Origin: Betaproteobacteria bacterium
GTDB lineage: Bacteria > Pseudomonadota > Gammaproteobacteria > Burkholderiales > Burkholderiaceae_C
Direction: 5' to 3'
Assembly (NCBI GenBank): GCA_005882155.1
Contig: VBCQ01000077.1
Location: forward strand, 1 to 25,128
Length of the DNA stretch: 25,128 nt
Every line of letters starts with the position of its first letter. Position 1 is the stretch's first letter. Below the pieces are notes generated by a model. That model saw only the letters and a list, made by a program, of their open reading frames with translations. It had not been told where the DNA came from and did not search any database. Both the position numbers and the translations under genes were made by a program. Positions 8,901 to 15,098 of this stretch are shown here, in pieces.

Positions 8901-9800
8901 TCGCGCGCGATCACGAAGTTGATTCAGCAGTTTCTTGACTCATCAATCGGCCTTCTGTGCTGCGGATGCCTTGCCTCAGCCGCGCTCGCGCTTCCACGCT
9001 TCGTAGCGCGCCTTGGTCGCGTCGTTCGGCGGATACAGGCCCGGCAACTCGATGCCGGCCTCGACCTGCTGCATGATCCAGCCCTCGAGCCGCTCCTGCT
9101 CGATCGATGCATCGATCACCTCGTCGAGCAGTGCCGCCGGGATCAGCACCGCGCCGTCGGCGTCGGTGACGATCACGTCGTTCGGATACACCGCGACGCC
9201 GCCGCAGCCGATCGGCTCCTGCCAGTTGACGAAGGTGAGACCAGCCACCGACGGCGGCGCGGCCACGCCTTGGCACCACACCGGCAGCCCGGTTGCGAGC
9301 ACGCCGGCCACGTCGCGCACGACGCCGTCGGTGACGAGCGCAGCGACCTCGCGGCGGCGCATCCGCGCGCACAGGATGTCGCCGCAGATGCCGGCATGGT
9401 CCACACCCATCGCATCGACGACCGCGATCACGCCGGGCGGCATCGCTTCGATCGCCGCGCGCGTGGACATCGGCGCGGCCCACGATGCCGGCGTCGCGAG
9501 ATCCTCGCGCGCAGGCACGAAGCGCAGCGTGAACGCGCGGCCGATCTGCCGCGCTTGATTCGGCTGCAGCGGGCGCGTGTGGCGCATCCACACGTTGCGC
9601 AGCCCCTTCTTCAGCAGCACCGTCGTCAGCGTCGCGGTCGACACATGGCGCAGCGCGGCGATCGCTTTCTCATTCAACGGCAGCACGGCAACATCGCTCA
9701 TCGAGGGGCTCCTTCGGGCAGGGTGATCATCATGCCGCGGCGCGGCTCATGTCAGCGCCGCGAGGGCGTCGTGCAGCGTTTGCGACTGCGCTTCGCTTAA
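5955..9800 (+). CDS. Hybrid sensor histidine kinase lacking H-box, with antisense read-through tail
   Basis: The frame opens at ATG 5955 after GAGGG (5942-5946). Order of domains: transmembrane helix 1 (about 25-48), periplasmic sensor region, transmembrane helix 2 (about 181-206), HAMP (about 207-260), PAS (about 289-409), PAS with ITERKR end (about 412-535), coiled coil, partial dimerisation domain (about 540-600), HATPase (about 650-768, with NLLSNAVKF, EDSGVGIA, LPFEQV and GGTGLGLAIS), and receiver (about 795-912, with phospho-acceptor Asp844 in IIADIMMP and Lys in LPKPID). The H-box with the HELRTPL-type phospho-acceptor His is absent: KELAE at residues 561-565 runs directly into VAQILQLD, the second dimerisation helix. 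Family-like sequence ends near residue 996 (about 8940). Residues beyond that are antisense to the RraA-like gene and into the DapA-like gene, because no in-frame stop occurs until 9798. Autophosphorylation is unlikely as written; ATP binding and the receiver look intact. Confidence 0.8.
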   Translation: MPRSGQGGRDGNGSPPLIDSIAARLLKIIFGCYFVVTVVVTCIQLVAEYRHTEERLLHEIEAMQQTFGPGITDAMWHFNDDVLRGILSGVKDLPIVIGVKVEDAQGKVVRAAGIIQDQNRRQLQADEAGRLAPVEQSAGLFSQMFSRTFPIVYTDENGRRRAIGSWTVYSSQQVIVKQVEYGFFLILVNSIIKTLALWFIFLFVVQRWLGRPLRQLIEFVGQLKIDNLGDKVFVLEDRGRHELHLLADKLNEMAQGLRTSVAENAALFDQLQQENVERRHSEDPVRTSHQRLQSIIDKSPAVIYVKDLQGRYVLVNRRYEELLHVTGSEIVGKTDYDIFPAEHAAAFQAVDQEVLAAGSAVEAEELVPLNDDEVHTFFSVKFPLDDGNGRAYAVCGISTDITERKRAEDAVRRSEEEYRNTVEDALEGIFRVSLDGRMLSANPAFAHMLGYEWVDDLLDTVTDARRQLYFHPQERDAMVSILLERGAVEGRELELRRQDGRPMWASISTRLVRDDAGRVLFIETFASDITERKRVAAELKRHQDHLEELVAERTAELNLAKELAEVAQILQLDQDLRQRQRRGLETIQHSGEQLLALINDILDLAKVEAGKIDLVAAPVVVHEFIRVVADIIRVKVEEKMLAFRCDIAADLPPSLRADERRLRQVLLNLLSNAVKFTDRGEVSLRVRMMSRSSHDAVLRFEVEDSGVGIARKDIEKIFLPFEQVGDAKYRVGGTGLGLAISRQLVRVMGGDIQVESQAGRGSRFSFELRLPVVEMELESSAARTEIVGYEGSRRQVLVADDVPANRAVIVDLLESLGFAVVEVTDGEELLTQARAARPDLIIADIMMPRMDGVEATRQIRRTPSLESLPVLLVSASVSRSDTARYLAAGADAFLPKPIDVRQLLQKIGELLKLKWKLHHLPQEPDIAAPLVPPPQQTLQALARLAQRGDMQAIRKAANQLGMLGDQYQPFADRLHHLAERFESRAITKLIQQFLDSSIGLLCCGCLASAALALPRFVARLGRVVRRIQARQLDAGLDLLHDPALEPLLLDRCIDHLVEQCRRDQHRAVGVGDDHVVRIHRDAAAADRLLPVDEGETSHRRRRGHALAPHRQPGCEHAGHVAHDAVGDERSDLAAAHPRAQDVAADAGMVHTHRIDDRDHAGRHRFDRRARGHRRGPRCRRREILARRHEAQRERAADLPRLIRLQRARVAHPHVAQPLLQQHRRQRRGRHMAQRGDRFLIQRQHGNIAHRGAPSGRVIIMPRRGSCQRREGVVQRLRLRFA
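8976..9701 (-). CDS. RraA-like aldolase (HMG/CHA aldolase-type fold)
   Basis: The protein has 241 residues from ATG 9701 with AGGAG a few bases upstream. It shows the RraA/dimethylmenaquinone methyltransferase-like signature: GICGDILCARM (about 104-114), VTDGVVRDVAGV with the Arg129-Asp130 pair used in the metal site of 4-hydroxy-4-methyl-2-oxoglutarate aldolases, and PNDVIVTDADGAVLIP near the C-terminus. The family includes both the RNase E regulator RraA and class II pyruvate aldolases. The operon with a sugar-acid dehydratase and DapA-like enzyme argues for a catabolic aldolase that releases pyruvate or a related keto acid. It is the last gene of the leftward operon, 45 bp after the DapA-like gene. 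The antisense tail of the histidine kinase frame covers all of it. Confidence 0.85.
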   Translation of the reverse strand: MSDVAVLPLNEKAIAALRHVSTATLTTVLLKKGLRNVWMRHTRPLQPNQARQIGRAFTLRFVPAREDLATPASWAAPMSTRAAIEAMPPGVIAVVDAMGVDHAGICGDILCARMRRREVAALVTDGVVRDVAGVLATGLPVWCQGVAAPPSVAGLTFVNWQEPIGCGGVAVYPNDVIVTDADGAVLIPAALLDEVIDASIEQERLEGWIMQQVEAGIELPGLYPPNDATKARYEAWKRERG

Positions 9801-10643
9801 GCCTTGCAATGGCGGACACAGGCGCGACCATTCAGCATCGTCGTAGCGCACGGCGAGTGCCGCTTTGACGCTCGCGATGAGCGGCTGGCGCGACAGCGCG
9901 GCGCGCATCGCCGCGGCCTTGGCGATCGCCGCCGCGCCGTCCGGCGTTCCCTGCGCCGACCAGCCGGCCTGCGATGGCGCTGCGGTCAGGTTCACCGACG
10001 CCGAGATGCAGCCGGCGAAGCCATCGGCATTCGCTTGGACGAGCGAAGCTTCTGAACCGGGGAACACGTCGAGCTCGGGAACGGCGCGAACGATCTCTCT
10101 CGAGTACGCGAGGTCGCCGGCGCTGTCTTTCAGCCCGACCAGCGCTGCCGGGTGACGACGGCGCAACTCCGCGACCACGCTGACCGGCCATGGCACCTGC
10201 GTGTTCTGCGGGATGTGATAAAGATAAATCGCGAGCGACGGCCGGTCGACGCGCGCGATCAATGCGTCAACGTAAGTGATCAGTCCATCGGCCTGGACGA
10301 GCGGATAGAAGAACGGCGGCAGCACCAGCGCCCCGGCGAATCGCATCTCGCAAGCGGCGCGCGTCAGCGTCGCCGTTTCGTCGAGCGAGCACAGGCCCGT
10401 GCCGACCATGAACCGGTGCATCGGCATGCCGGCATCGAAGATCGCGCGCATCACGCCAAGGCGCTGCTCGAGGCTGAACGATGTCGCCTCGCCGGTCGTA
10501 CCCAGCAGGTTGATCGCGTCGCAGCCGCCGTCGAGCAAGGCACGGCAATGGCGCAGCAGGCGCGGCAGGTCGGGCCGGAATGCGGCATCGACCGGTGTGG
10601 CGGTGGCGGCGATGACGCCGCGCGGGCGGGCAGGCGAGGGCAT
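9747..10643 (-). CDS. DapA/NAL-family aldolase or dehydratase
   Basis: The 298-residue protein starts at ATG 10643 (MPSPARPRG); GGAGA lies about ten bases upstream. Class I aldolase features of the dihydrodipicolinate synthase/N-acetylneuraminate lyase superfamily are clear: LLGTTGE (47-52), the catalytic Tyr142 in YLYHIPQNT, and the Schiff-base Lys172 in LVGLKDSAGD. In a locus with an IlvD/Edd sugar-acid dehydratase, members of this family usually act on 2-keto-3-deoxy sugar acids, either by retro-aldol cleavage or by dehydration to a semialdehyde. True DapA is less likely because no lysine pathway gene is near. The gene follows the dehydratase by 40 bp. Confidence 0.88.
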   Translation of the reverse strand: MPSPARPRGVIAATATPVDAAFRPDLPRLLRHCRALLDGGCDAINLLGTTGEATSFSLEQRLGVMRAIFDAGMPMHRFMVGTGLCSLDETATLTRAACEMRFAGALVLPPFFYPLVQADGLITYVDALIARVDRPSLAIYLYHIPQNTQVPWPVSVVAELRRRHPAALVGLKDSAGDLAYSREIVRAVPELDVFPGSEASLVQANADGFAGCISASVNLTAAPSQAGWSAQGTPDGAAAIAKAAAMRAALSRQPLIASVKAALAVRYDDAEWSRLCPPLQGLSEAQSQTLHDALAALT

Positions 10644-10683
10644 GGCAGTCGGTCTCCGTGTCGATGAGATGGGTGTGCACTGC

Positions 10684-12405
10684 TCAGGTCGGCGACTCGC
10701 CACGCAGCGCGCGGCCGGGCACCAGAAAGTCGAAGTCGCAGCCTTCGTCGGCCTGCAGCACGCTGCGATGGAACAGCGCCGCGTAGCCGCGATCGGGCGG
10801 CGCGGTGGCCGCGCTCGGCGCCGCCGCGCGCCGGCGATCGAGCTCGGCGTCTTCGACCAGCAGTTCGATGCGCCGTGCCGGCACATCGAGCGAAATAAGG
10901 TCGCCGTTGCGCACGAGGGCGAGCGGCCCGCCGGCCGCGGCTTCGGGCGCGATGTGCAGCACGATCGTGCCGAACGCGGTGCCGCTCATTCGCGCGTCCG
11001 ACAGCCGCACCATGTCTTTCACGCCTTGCTCGGCGAGCTTGCGCGGGATCGGCAGGTAGCCGGCCTCGGGCATGCCCGGCGCGCCGATCGGCCCCGCATT
11101 GCGCAGCACCAGCACGTCGTCGGCATTGACGTCGAGTGCGGGGTCGTCGATGCGCTCGGTCAGGTCTTGCACCGACTCGAACACGACGGCGCGGCCGCGG
11201 TGCGTCATCAACGCCGGCGACGCTGCCGACTGTTTGATCAACGCGCCGCGCGGCGCGAGGTTGCCGCCGAGCACCGCCATGCTGCCCACCGGCTTCACCG
11301 GTGCCGAGCGCGGCCGGATCACAGCTTGGTCTCGAACGAATTCGGCGCCGTCGACGCACTCGCGCAGTGTGCCGCCGAGAACGGTGCGCGCATCGAGGTC
11401 GACGAGCTCGCCGAGCTCGCGCAGCAAGCGCGGGACGCCGCCGGCCCAATGGAAATGCTCCATGTAGTGCGCGCCCGACGGCTTCAGGTCGACGAGCACC
11501 GGCACCGCGCGGCCGAGCCGGTCGAAGTCGTCGAGGTCGAGCTTCAGGCCGAGCCGGCCTGCGGCGGCGGTCAGATGAATGAGGCCATTCGTCGAGCCGC
11601 CGATCGCCTGCAGCACGACGAGCGCATTGCGCAGCGATGCGGCGGTGATCAGCTCGCTCGGGCGCGGCGAATTCGCGCTCGCCATCGCCACCGCTTGCCG
11701 CCCGCTCGCTTCGGCCGAGCGCAGCCGATCTGCATGCGTCGCGGGGATCGATGCGGCGAGCGGCAGCGTCAAGCCCATCGCTTCGGTCATGCAGGCCATC
11801 GTGCTTGCGGTGCCCATCACCATGCAGGTGCCGGTGGTCGGCGCGAGGCGCTCGTTGATCGCATTGATTTCGATTTCATCGAGCCGCCCGCCGCGGAACT
11901 CGCCCCACAGGCGGCGGCAGTCGGTGCACGCGCCGAGCTGCTCGCCCTGGTAGTGACCGACCAGCATCGGCCCGACCGGCACGACGATGGCGGGCAGGTC
12001 GGCCGACGCGGCGGCCATCAATTGCGCGGGGATCGTCTTGTCGCAGCCACCGATCAGCACGACCGCGTCCATCGGTTGCGCGCGAATCATCTCCTCGGTG
12101 TCCATCGCCATCAGGTTGCGCAGGAACATGCTCGTCGGGTGCGCGAACGACTCATGGATCGAGATCGTCGGGAACGCCATCGGCAAGCCGCCGGCGAGCA
12201 TCACGCCGCGCTTGATCGCGTCGATCAACTGCGGCACGTTGCCGTGGCAGGCGTTGTAGTCGCTGCCGGTGTTGGCGATGCCGACGATCGGGCGCTTCAG
12301 CGCGTCGTCGGTGAGGCCCATCGCCTTGATGAAAGCCTTGCGCAGGAACAGCGAGAAGCCGGGGTCGCCGTACGAGGTGAGCCCTTTGCGCATGCCGTGG
12401 GTCAT
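10684..12405 (-). CDS. Sugar-acid dehydratase, IlvD/Edd family
   Basis: From ATG 12405 (MTHGMRKGLTSYGD) the protein has 573 residues, the usual size for the family. A longer frame to 12561 would cover the divergent promoter region and is rejected. Candidate Fe-S cluster cysteines are Cys53 (SDYNACHGN), Cys121 (IGGCDKT) and Cys194 (TGTCMVMGT), with spacing like that known for L-arabinonate dehydratase. The C-terminal SDARMSGTAFGT segment is typical of the sugar-acid branch rather than of dihydroxy-acid dehydratase. The expected reaction is aldonate to 2-keto-3-deoxy-aldonate, for example on arabinonate, xylonate, fuconate or galactonate. It is the first gene of the leftward operon, under the divergent control region at 12433-12548. 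Confidence 0.92.
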   Translation of the reverse strand: MTHGMRKGLTSYGDPGFSLFLRKAFIKAMGLTDDALKRPIVGIANTGSDYNACHGNVPQLIDAIKRGVMLAGGLPMAFPTISIHESFAHPTSMFLRNLMAMDTEEMIRAQPMDAVVLIGGCDKTIPAQLMAAASADLPAIVVPVGPMLVGHYQGEQLGACTDCRRLWGEFRGGRLDEIEINAINERLAPTTGTCMVMGTASTMACMTEAMGLTLPLAASIPATHADRLRSAEASGRQAVAMASANSPRPSELITAASLRNALVVLQAIGGSTNGLIHLTAAAGRLGLKLDLDDFDRLGRAVPVLVDLKPSGAHYMEHFHWAGGVPRLLRELGELVDLDARTVLGGTLRECVDGAEFVRDQAVIRPRSAPVKPVGSMAVLGGNLAPRGALIKQSAASPALMTHRGRAVVFESVQDLTERIDDPALDVNADDVLVLRNAGPIGAPGMPEAGYLPIPRKLAEQGVKDMVRLSDARMSGTAFGTIVLHIAPEAAAGGPLALVRNGDLISLDVPARRIELLVEDAELDRRRAAAPSAATAPPDRGYAALFHRSVLQADEGCDFDFLVPGRALRGESPT

Positions 12406-12432
12406 CAGCGAGTCCGATCGAGTGTGGATTGG

Positions 12433-12462
12433 ATTATTGATAATCTGAGACCGTTCGGTCAA
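12433..12462 (-). promoter_or_regulatory. Leftward promoter with embedded operator for the dehydratase operon
   Basis: Reading leftward, TTGACC (complement of 12457-12462) and AATAAT (complement of 12433-12438) form a sigma70-like promoter with an 18 bp spacer. The palindrome ATTAT-TG-ATAAT at 12433-12444 overlaps the -10. It is part of the 14-base element TTATTGATAATCTG (12434-12447), which recurs at 12531. A bound repressor here would block the dehydratase operon. Confidence 0.55.
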
Positions 12463-12530
12463 CACAGGATTGCTGCTTCTGGCTTTGTCACTCGTACGAA
12501 TGCGCATCCGAAGGCCTCTCAGAGTGCCGG

Positions 12531-12562
12531 TTATTGACAATCTGTCAGGCCGCTGCTGCAAT
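12531..12562 (+). promoter_or_regulatory. Rightward promoter with second operator copy
   Basis: A perfect -35 TTGACA (12534-12539) and TGCAAT (12557-12562) with 17 bp spacing precede the dehydrogenase gene by only a few bases. The element TTATTGACAATCTG (12531-12544) covers the -35. It also contains TGACA-ATC-TGTCA (12535-12547), a perfect inverted repeat of the kind bound by GntR/FadR-type dimers. The start codon at 12570 is so close that a leaderless mRNA is possible. Confidence 0.55.
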
Positions 12563-12569
12563 CGCAGCG

Positions 12570-13577
12570 ATGAACACAGCGCGTTCTCCGCTTCGAGTCG
12601 GCCTGGTCGGTGCCGGCTGGGTCACGCAGCATCACCTGCCCGGATGGCAGCGGCTCGCGGGTCGCGCGCAGGTCGTCGCGATTGCCGATCCTTCCGAGTC
12701 GCGAGCGCGAGAACGCGCACGCGAGTTCGGCATCGAGCAGGTCTACACCGATGCGGCGACGATGTTCGACCGCGCGAAGCTCGACGCGGTCGATATCGCC
12801 GCGCCGCGCGAAGCGCATGCCGATCTGGTTCGCCTGGCGGCCGACCGCGGCCTCGCGGTGCTGTGCCAGAAGCCGCTCGCCCCGACGCTCGCCGAGGCGC
12901 GCGCATTGGTCGCCGACGTGGCCACACGAACCCGCTTGATGGTCCACGAGAACTGGCGCTTTCGGCCTTACTACCGGCAGATATCCGATTGGCTGCGCAG
13001 CGCTCGCATCGGCCGCGTCGTGCAGGCGCAGATGACGGTGTTGAGCTCGGGGCTGATCCCCGACGCCGACGGCAAGCTGCCGGTCATCGTGCGCCAGCCG
13101 TTCATCGCGACGCTCGATCGCGCGCTGGTGATGGAGGTCTTGATCCACCAGATCGACACGCTGCGCTTTCTGCTCGGCGACATGCAGGTCGCCCATTCGC
13201 GACTCGGCAAGACCTGCCGCGCGACGGTCGGCGAGGACCGCGCGTTCGTGACCTTCGACGCGGTGAGCGGCGCGGCCGTCGGGCTGCTCGCCAACCTGTG
13301 CACCCACGGCGAGCCGCCGCTGAAGCCCGACACGCTGGTGCTGGTCGGTGAAGACGGCTGCATCCGCCTCGACGGCGACACGCTGCGCTGTCACGGACCA
13401 CGGCCGGCAGAACAGCACTACGACCTCGCTGCGTGCTATCTCGATTCGTATGCGGCAACGATCGCGCACTTCGTCGGCGCGCTCGCGAGCGGCAGCGAGT
13501 TCGAGACCGCGCCGGCCGACAACCTGCGCACACTCAAGCTCGTCGAGGACATCTACGCGCGTGCCGCGCTCGACTAA
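12570..13577 (+). CDS. Gfo/Idh/MocA-family oxidoreductase
   Basis: The 335-residue protein starts at ATG 12570; no Shine-Dalgarno sequence is visible and the predicted transcription start is nearly at the ATG. Residues 10-20 carry the dinucleotide-binding GLVGAGW turn. LCQKPL (Lys101) corresponds to the family EKP motif, with Gln in place of Glu. ENWRFRPYY (about 127-135) and H193-x2-D196 (LIHQIDTL) match the catalytic region of the C-terminal domain. The family oxidises sugar hydroxyls or reduces the corresponding ketones with NAD(P). With the divergent aldonate dehydratase operon it probably performs the first or an alternative redox step of the same pathway. Its stop overlaps the GntR start (TAATG), indicating tight coupling. 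Confidence 0.9.
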   Translation: MNTARSPLRVGLVGAGWVTQHHLPGWQRLAGRAQVVAIADPSESRARERAREFGIEQVYTDAATMFDRAKLDAVDIAAPREAHADLVRLAADRGLAVLCQKPLAPTLAEARALVADVATRTRLMVHENWRFRPYYRQISDWLRSARIGRVVQAQMTVLSSGLIPDADGKLPVIVRQPFIATLDRALVMEVLIHQIDTLRFLLGDMQVAHSRLGKTCRATVGEDRAFVTFDAVSGAAVGLLANLCTHGEPPLKPDTLVLVGEDGCIRLDGDTLRCHGPRPAEQHYDLAACYLDSYAATIAHFVGALASGSEFETAPADNLRTLKLVEDIYARAALD

Positions 13578-14212
13578 TGGTCGTCGACGAACTGCATCGC
13601 GCCGAGGCCAATGTGGCCGAAGACATCGCCAAAGAGCTCGGCGAAGACATCATCTTCGGCCGCCTCGCGCCCGGCACGCGGCTGGTCGAAGACCACTTGA
13701 TTGCGCGCTTCGGCGCGACGCGCCACTTCATCCGGCAAGCCCTGCATCAGCTCGAGCGCACCGGCATCGTGGTGCGCGAAAAGAACAAGGGCTCGGCGGT
13801 GCGCTCGCTGACGCCGCGCGAAGTGCGGCAGATCTACGAAGTGCGCGAGCTGCTGCAGCGCCAGGCCGCGCTGCGCATTCCGCTGCCCGCACCGGCACCG
13901 GTGATCGCCGAGTTGGAGCGATTGCACGAGCAGTATCTGCGTCATCTGAAAGCGCGGCGCTTTCGCGGCGTGCACGAAGCCAACGATGCATTTCATCTCA
14001 CCCTGTTCGCCGCCTGCGAGAACCCGTACCTCGTCGAGTCGATCAAGCACTACATGTGGCTGAGCTTGCCGGTGCGCGCGAAGAAAACCGCCGATGTCGC
14101 GCATGCCACAGCGGCAGCGCGCGACCATCACGTGATGATCCAGTTGCTGAAGGGCCGCGACAGCTGGGCGCTGGCGCAACTGTGGCGAAGAGCGACTATT
14201 TGCTCGGGGTAG
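13577..14212 (+). CDS. GntR-family regulator (FCD type), C-terminus frameshifted
   Basis: The gene encodes 211 residues, starting at the ATG that overlaps the preceding stop. Residues 12-75 form the winged helix-turn-helix (LVEDHLIARFGATRHFIRQALHQLE), and residues 80-205 the FCD ligand-binding domain. Metal-site elements NDAFH (136-140) and DHHVMI (His184) are present. The final FCD helix, which normally supplies another His shortly after ALAQL, is missing: the frame ends in an unrelated WRRATICSG. In another forward frame the same DNA reads AKSDYLLGVEG and stops at 14220, which looks like a genuine family C-terminus. About 20 bases therefore appear lost near 14184, though exactly how many cannot be seen. 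It probably controls the divergent sugar-acid operons. Confidence 0.85.
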   Translation: MVVDELHRAEANVAEDIAKELGEDIIFGRLAPGTRLVEDHLIARFGATRHFIRQALHQLERTGIVVREKNKGSAVRSLTPREVRQIYEVRELLQRQAALRIPLPAPAPVIAELERLHEQYLRHLKARRFRGVHEANDAFHLTLFAACENPYLVESIKHYMWLSLPVRAKKTADVAHATAAARDHHVMIQLLKGRDSWALAQLWRRATICSG

Positions 14213-14260
14213 AAGGTTAAGCCTCGATGCGTCCGTGCGGCGCGCGTTCCCGTAAGTGAC

Positions 14261-14281
14261 GGCGATGGTTCCTCCATCGCC
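14261..14281. repeat. Perfect hairpin after the GntR gene
   Basis: GGCGATGG at 14261-14268 and CCATCGCC at 14274-14281 are perfectly complementary with a five-base loop. No T-run follows, so it is a weak terminator candidate for the upstream operon, or an element in the 5' region of the PEP-CTERM gene. Confidence 0.4.
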
Positions 14282-14308
14282 TCATTCAAACCCACACCGG
14301 AACGCACC

Positions 14309-14932
14309 ATGAAACAGTCACTTCGCTTGCTCGCCTTGGCCGCCGCCTTGACCGCTGCCTTCAATGCCCATGCCGTCGTCGATGCGACGGGGGACTTTCT
14401 TGCGAGCTTCACCGGCACGCACAACGCCGCGCTCGATATCGTCGCGGCCGACGTGAGCTTCGACGCTGCGGCCGGCAACTTCTTGCTGCATGCGCAGACG
14501 TCGGGGGCGATCGCCGGCGCGCCGAACGTCACCTACGTGTTCGGCTTCAACCGCGGCGGCACGGCCAACACGCCGTTCGGCGCGATCGGATTGCCCGACA
14601 TCGCGTTCAACGCGACGGCGCAGCTGCGTGCCGACGGCACCGGCGCGGTTGGCGCCAACGCCGTCACGCCGAACATCATCGGCAACGAGATCTTCGGCAC
14701 CGTGTCGGCGTCGCTGCTGCCGTCGAACGGGTTTGCGGCTCAGGACTACACCTGGGCGCTGTGGACCATCGACACCAGCATCACCGGGCTGGCGCGCAAC
14801 GCCGACTTCGCGGCGAGCACGAACCTCGCCGTCGCTGCCGTTCCCGAGCCCGAGACCTATGCGCTGATGCTCGCCGGCATCGGCGTCGTCGGCGTTGTCG
14901 CGCGCCGCCGCTCGCGCGCTCGGCAGGAGTGA
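14309..14932 (+). CDS. PEP-CTERM sorting-signal exported protein
   Basis: The 207-residue protein has a classic signal peptide (MKQSLRLLALAAALTAAFNAHA, cleavage near residue 22), a small-residue-rich mature region without recognised enzyme motifs, and a C-terminal PEP-CTERM signal: VPEPETYALM (about 178-187), a short hydrophobic helix, then the RRRSRAR basic end. By analogy with the exosortase/XrtA system, the tail is recognised and cleaved during export to the cell surface or exopolysaccharide matrix. No exosortase gene is in the window. The gene is single, with its own terminator. A PEP-CTERM-type ATPase starts about 170 bp downstream. Confidence 0.9.
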   Translation: MKQSLRLLALAAALTAAFNAHAVVDATGDFLASFTGTHNAALDIVAADVSFDAAAGNFLLHAQTSGAIAGAPNVTYVFGFNRGGTANTPFGAIGLPDIAFNATAQLRADGTGAVGANAVTPNIIGNEIFGTVSASLLPSNGFAAQDYTWALWTIDTSITGLARNADFAASTNLAVAAVPEPETYALMLAGIGVVGVVARRRSRARQE

Positions 14933-14965
14933 GCTGCCGCGGACGAGTCGCCGCATGCGATGACG

Positions 14966-14993
14966 GCGCCCGTGTTCACGGGCGCTTTTTTTT
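14966..14993 (+). terminator. Rho-independent terminator
   Basis: GCGCCCGT (14966-14973), a GTTC loop and ACGGGCGC (14978-14985) form a perfect 8 bp GC-rich stem followed by eight T residues (14986-14993). It lies 34 bp after the PEP-CTERM gene stop and isolates that gene from the ATPase operon. Confidence 0.93.
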
Positions 14994-15098
14994 CGAGATG
15001 TCGCGATTCATTGGTAGTCCACCCGATGTGACGGCGGTTGCAGCTTCTTAAGCTTGGCTCGGGCACATGTTGTACGCCTTGAAAGTGGATGTTTCCGG

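Noticed and set aside
10399..12537. Long plus-strand frame (712 codons) opposite the dehydratase and aldolase
   Set aside because: It is antisense to two well-supported enzymes and has no family character.
15050..15075. Possible sigma-54 promoter (TGGCTCGGGCACATGTTGT) before the ATPase
   Set aside because: The spacing between the GG and GC elements does not match the -24/-12 consensus.
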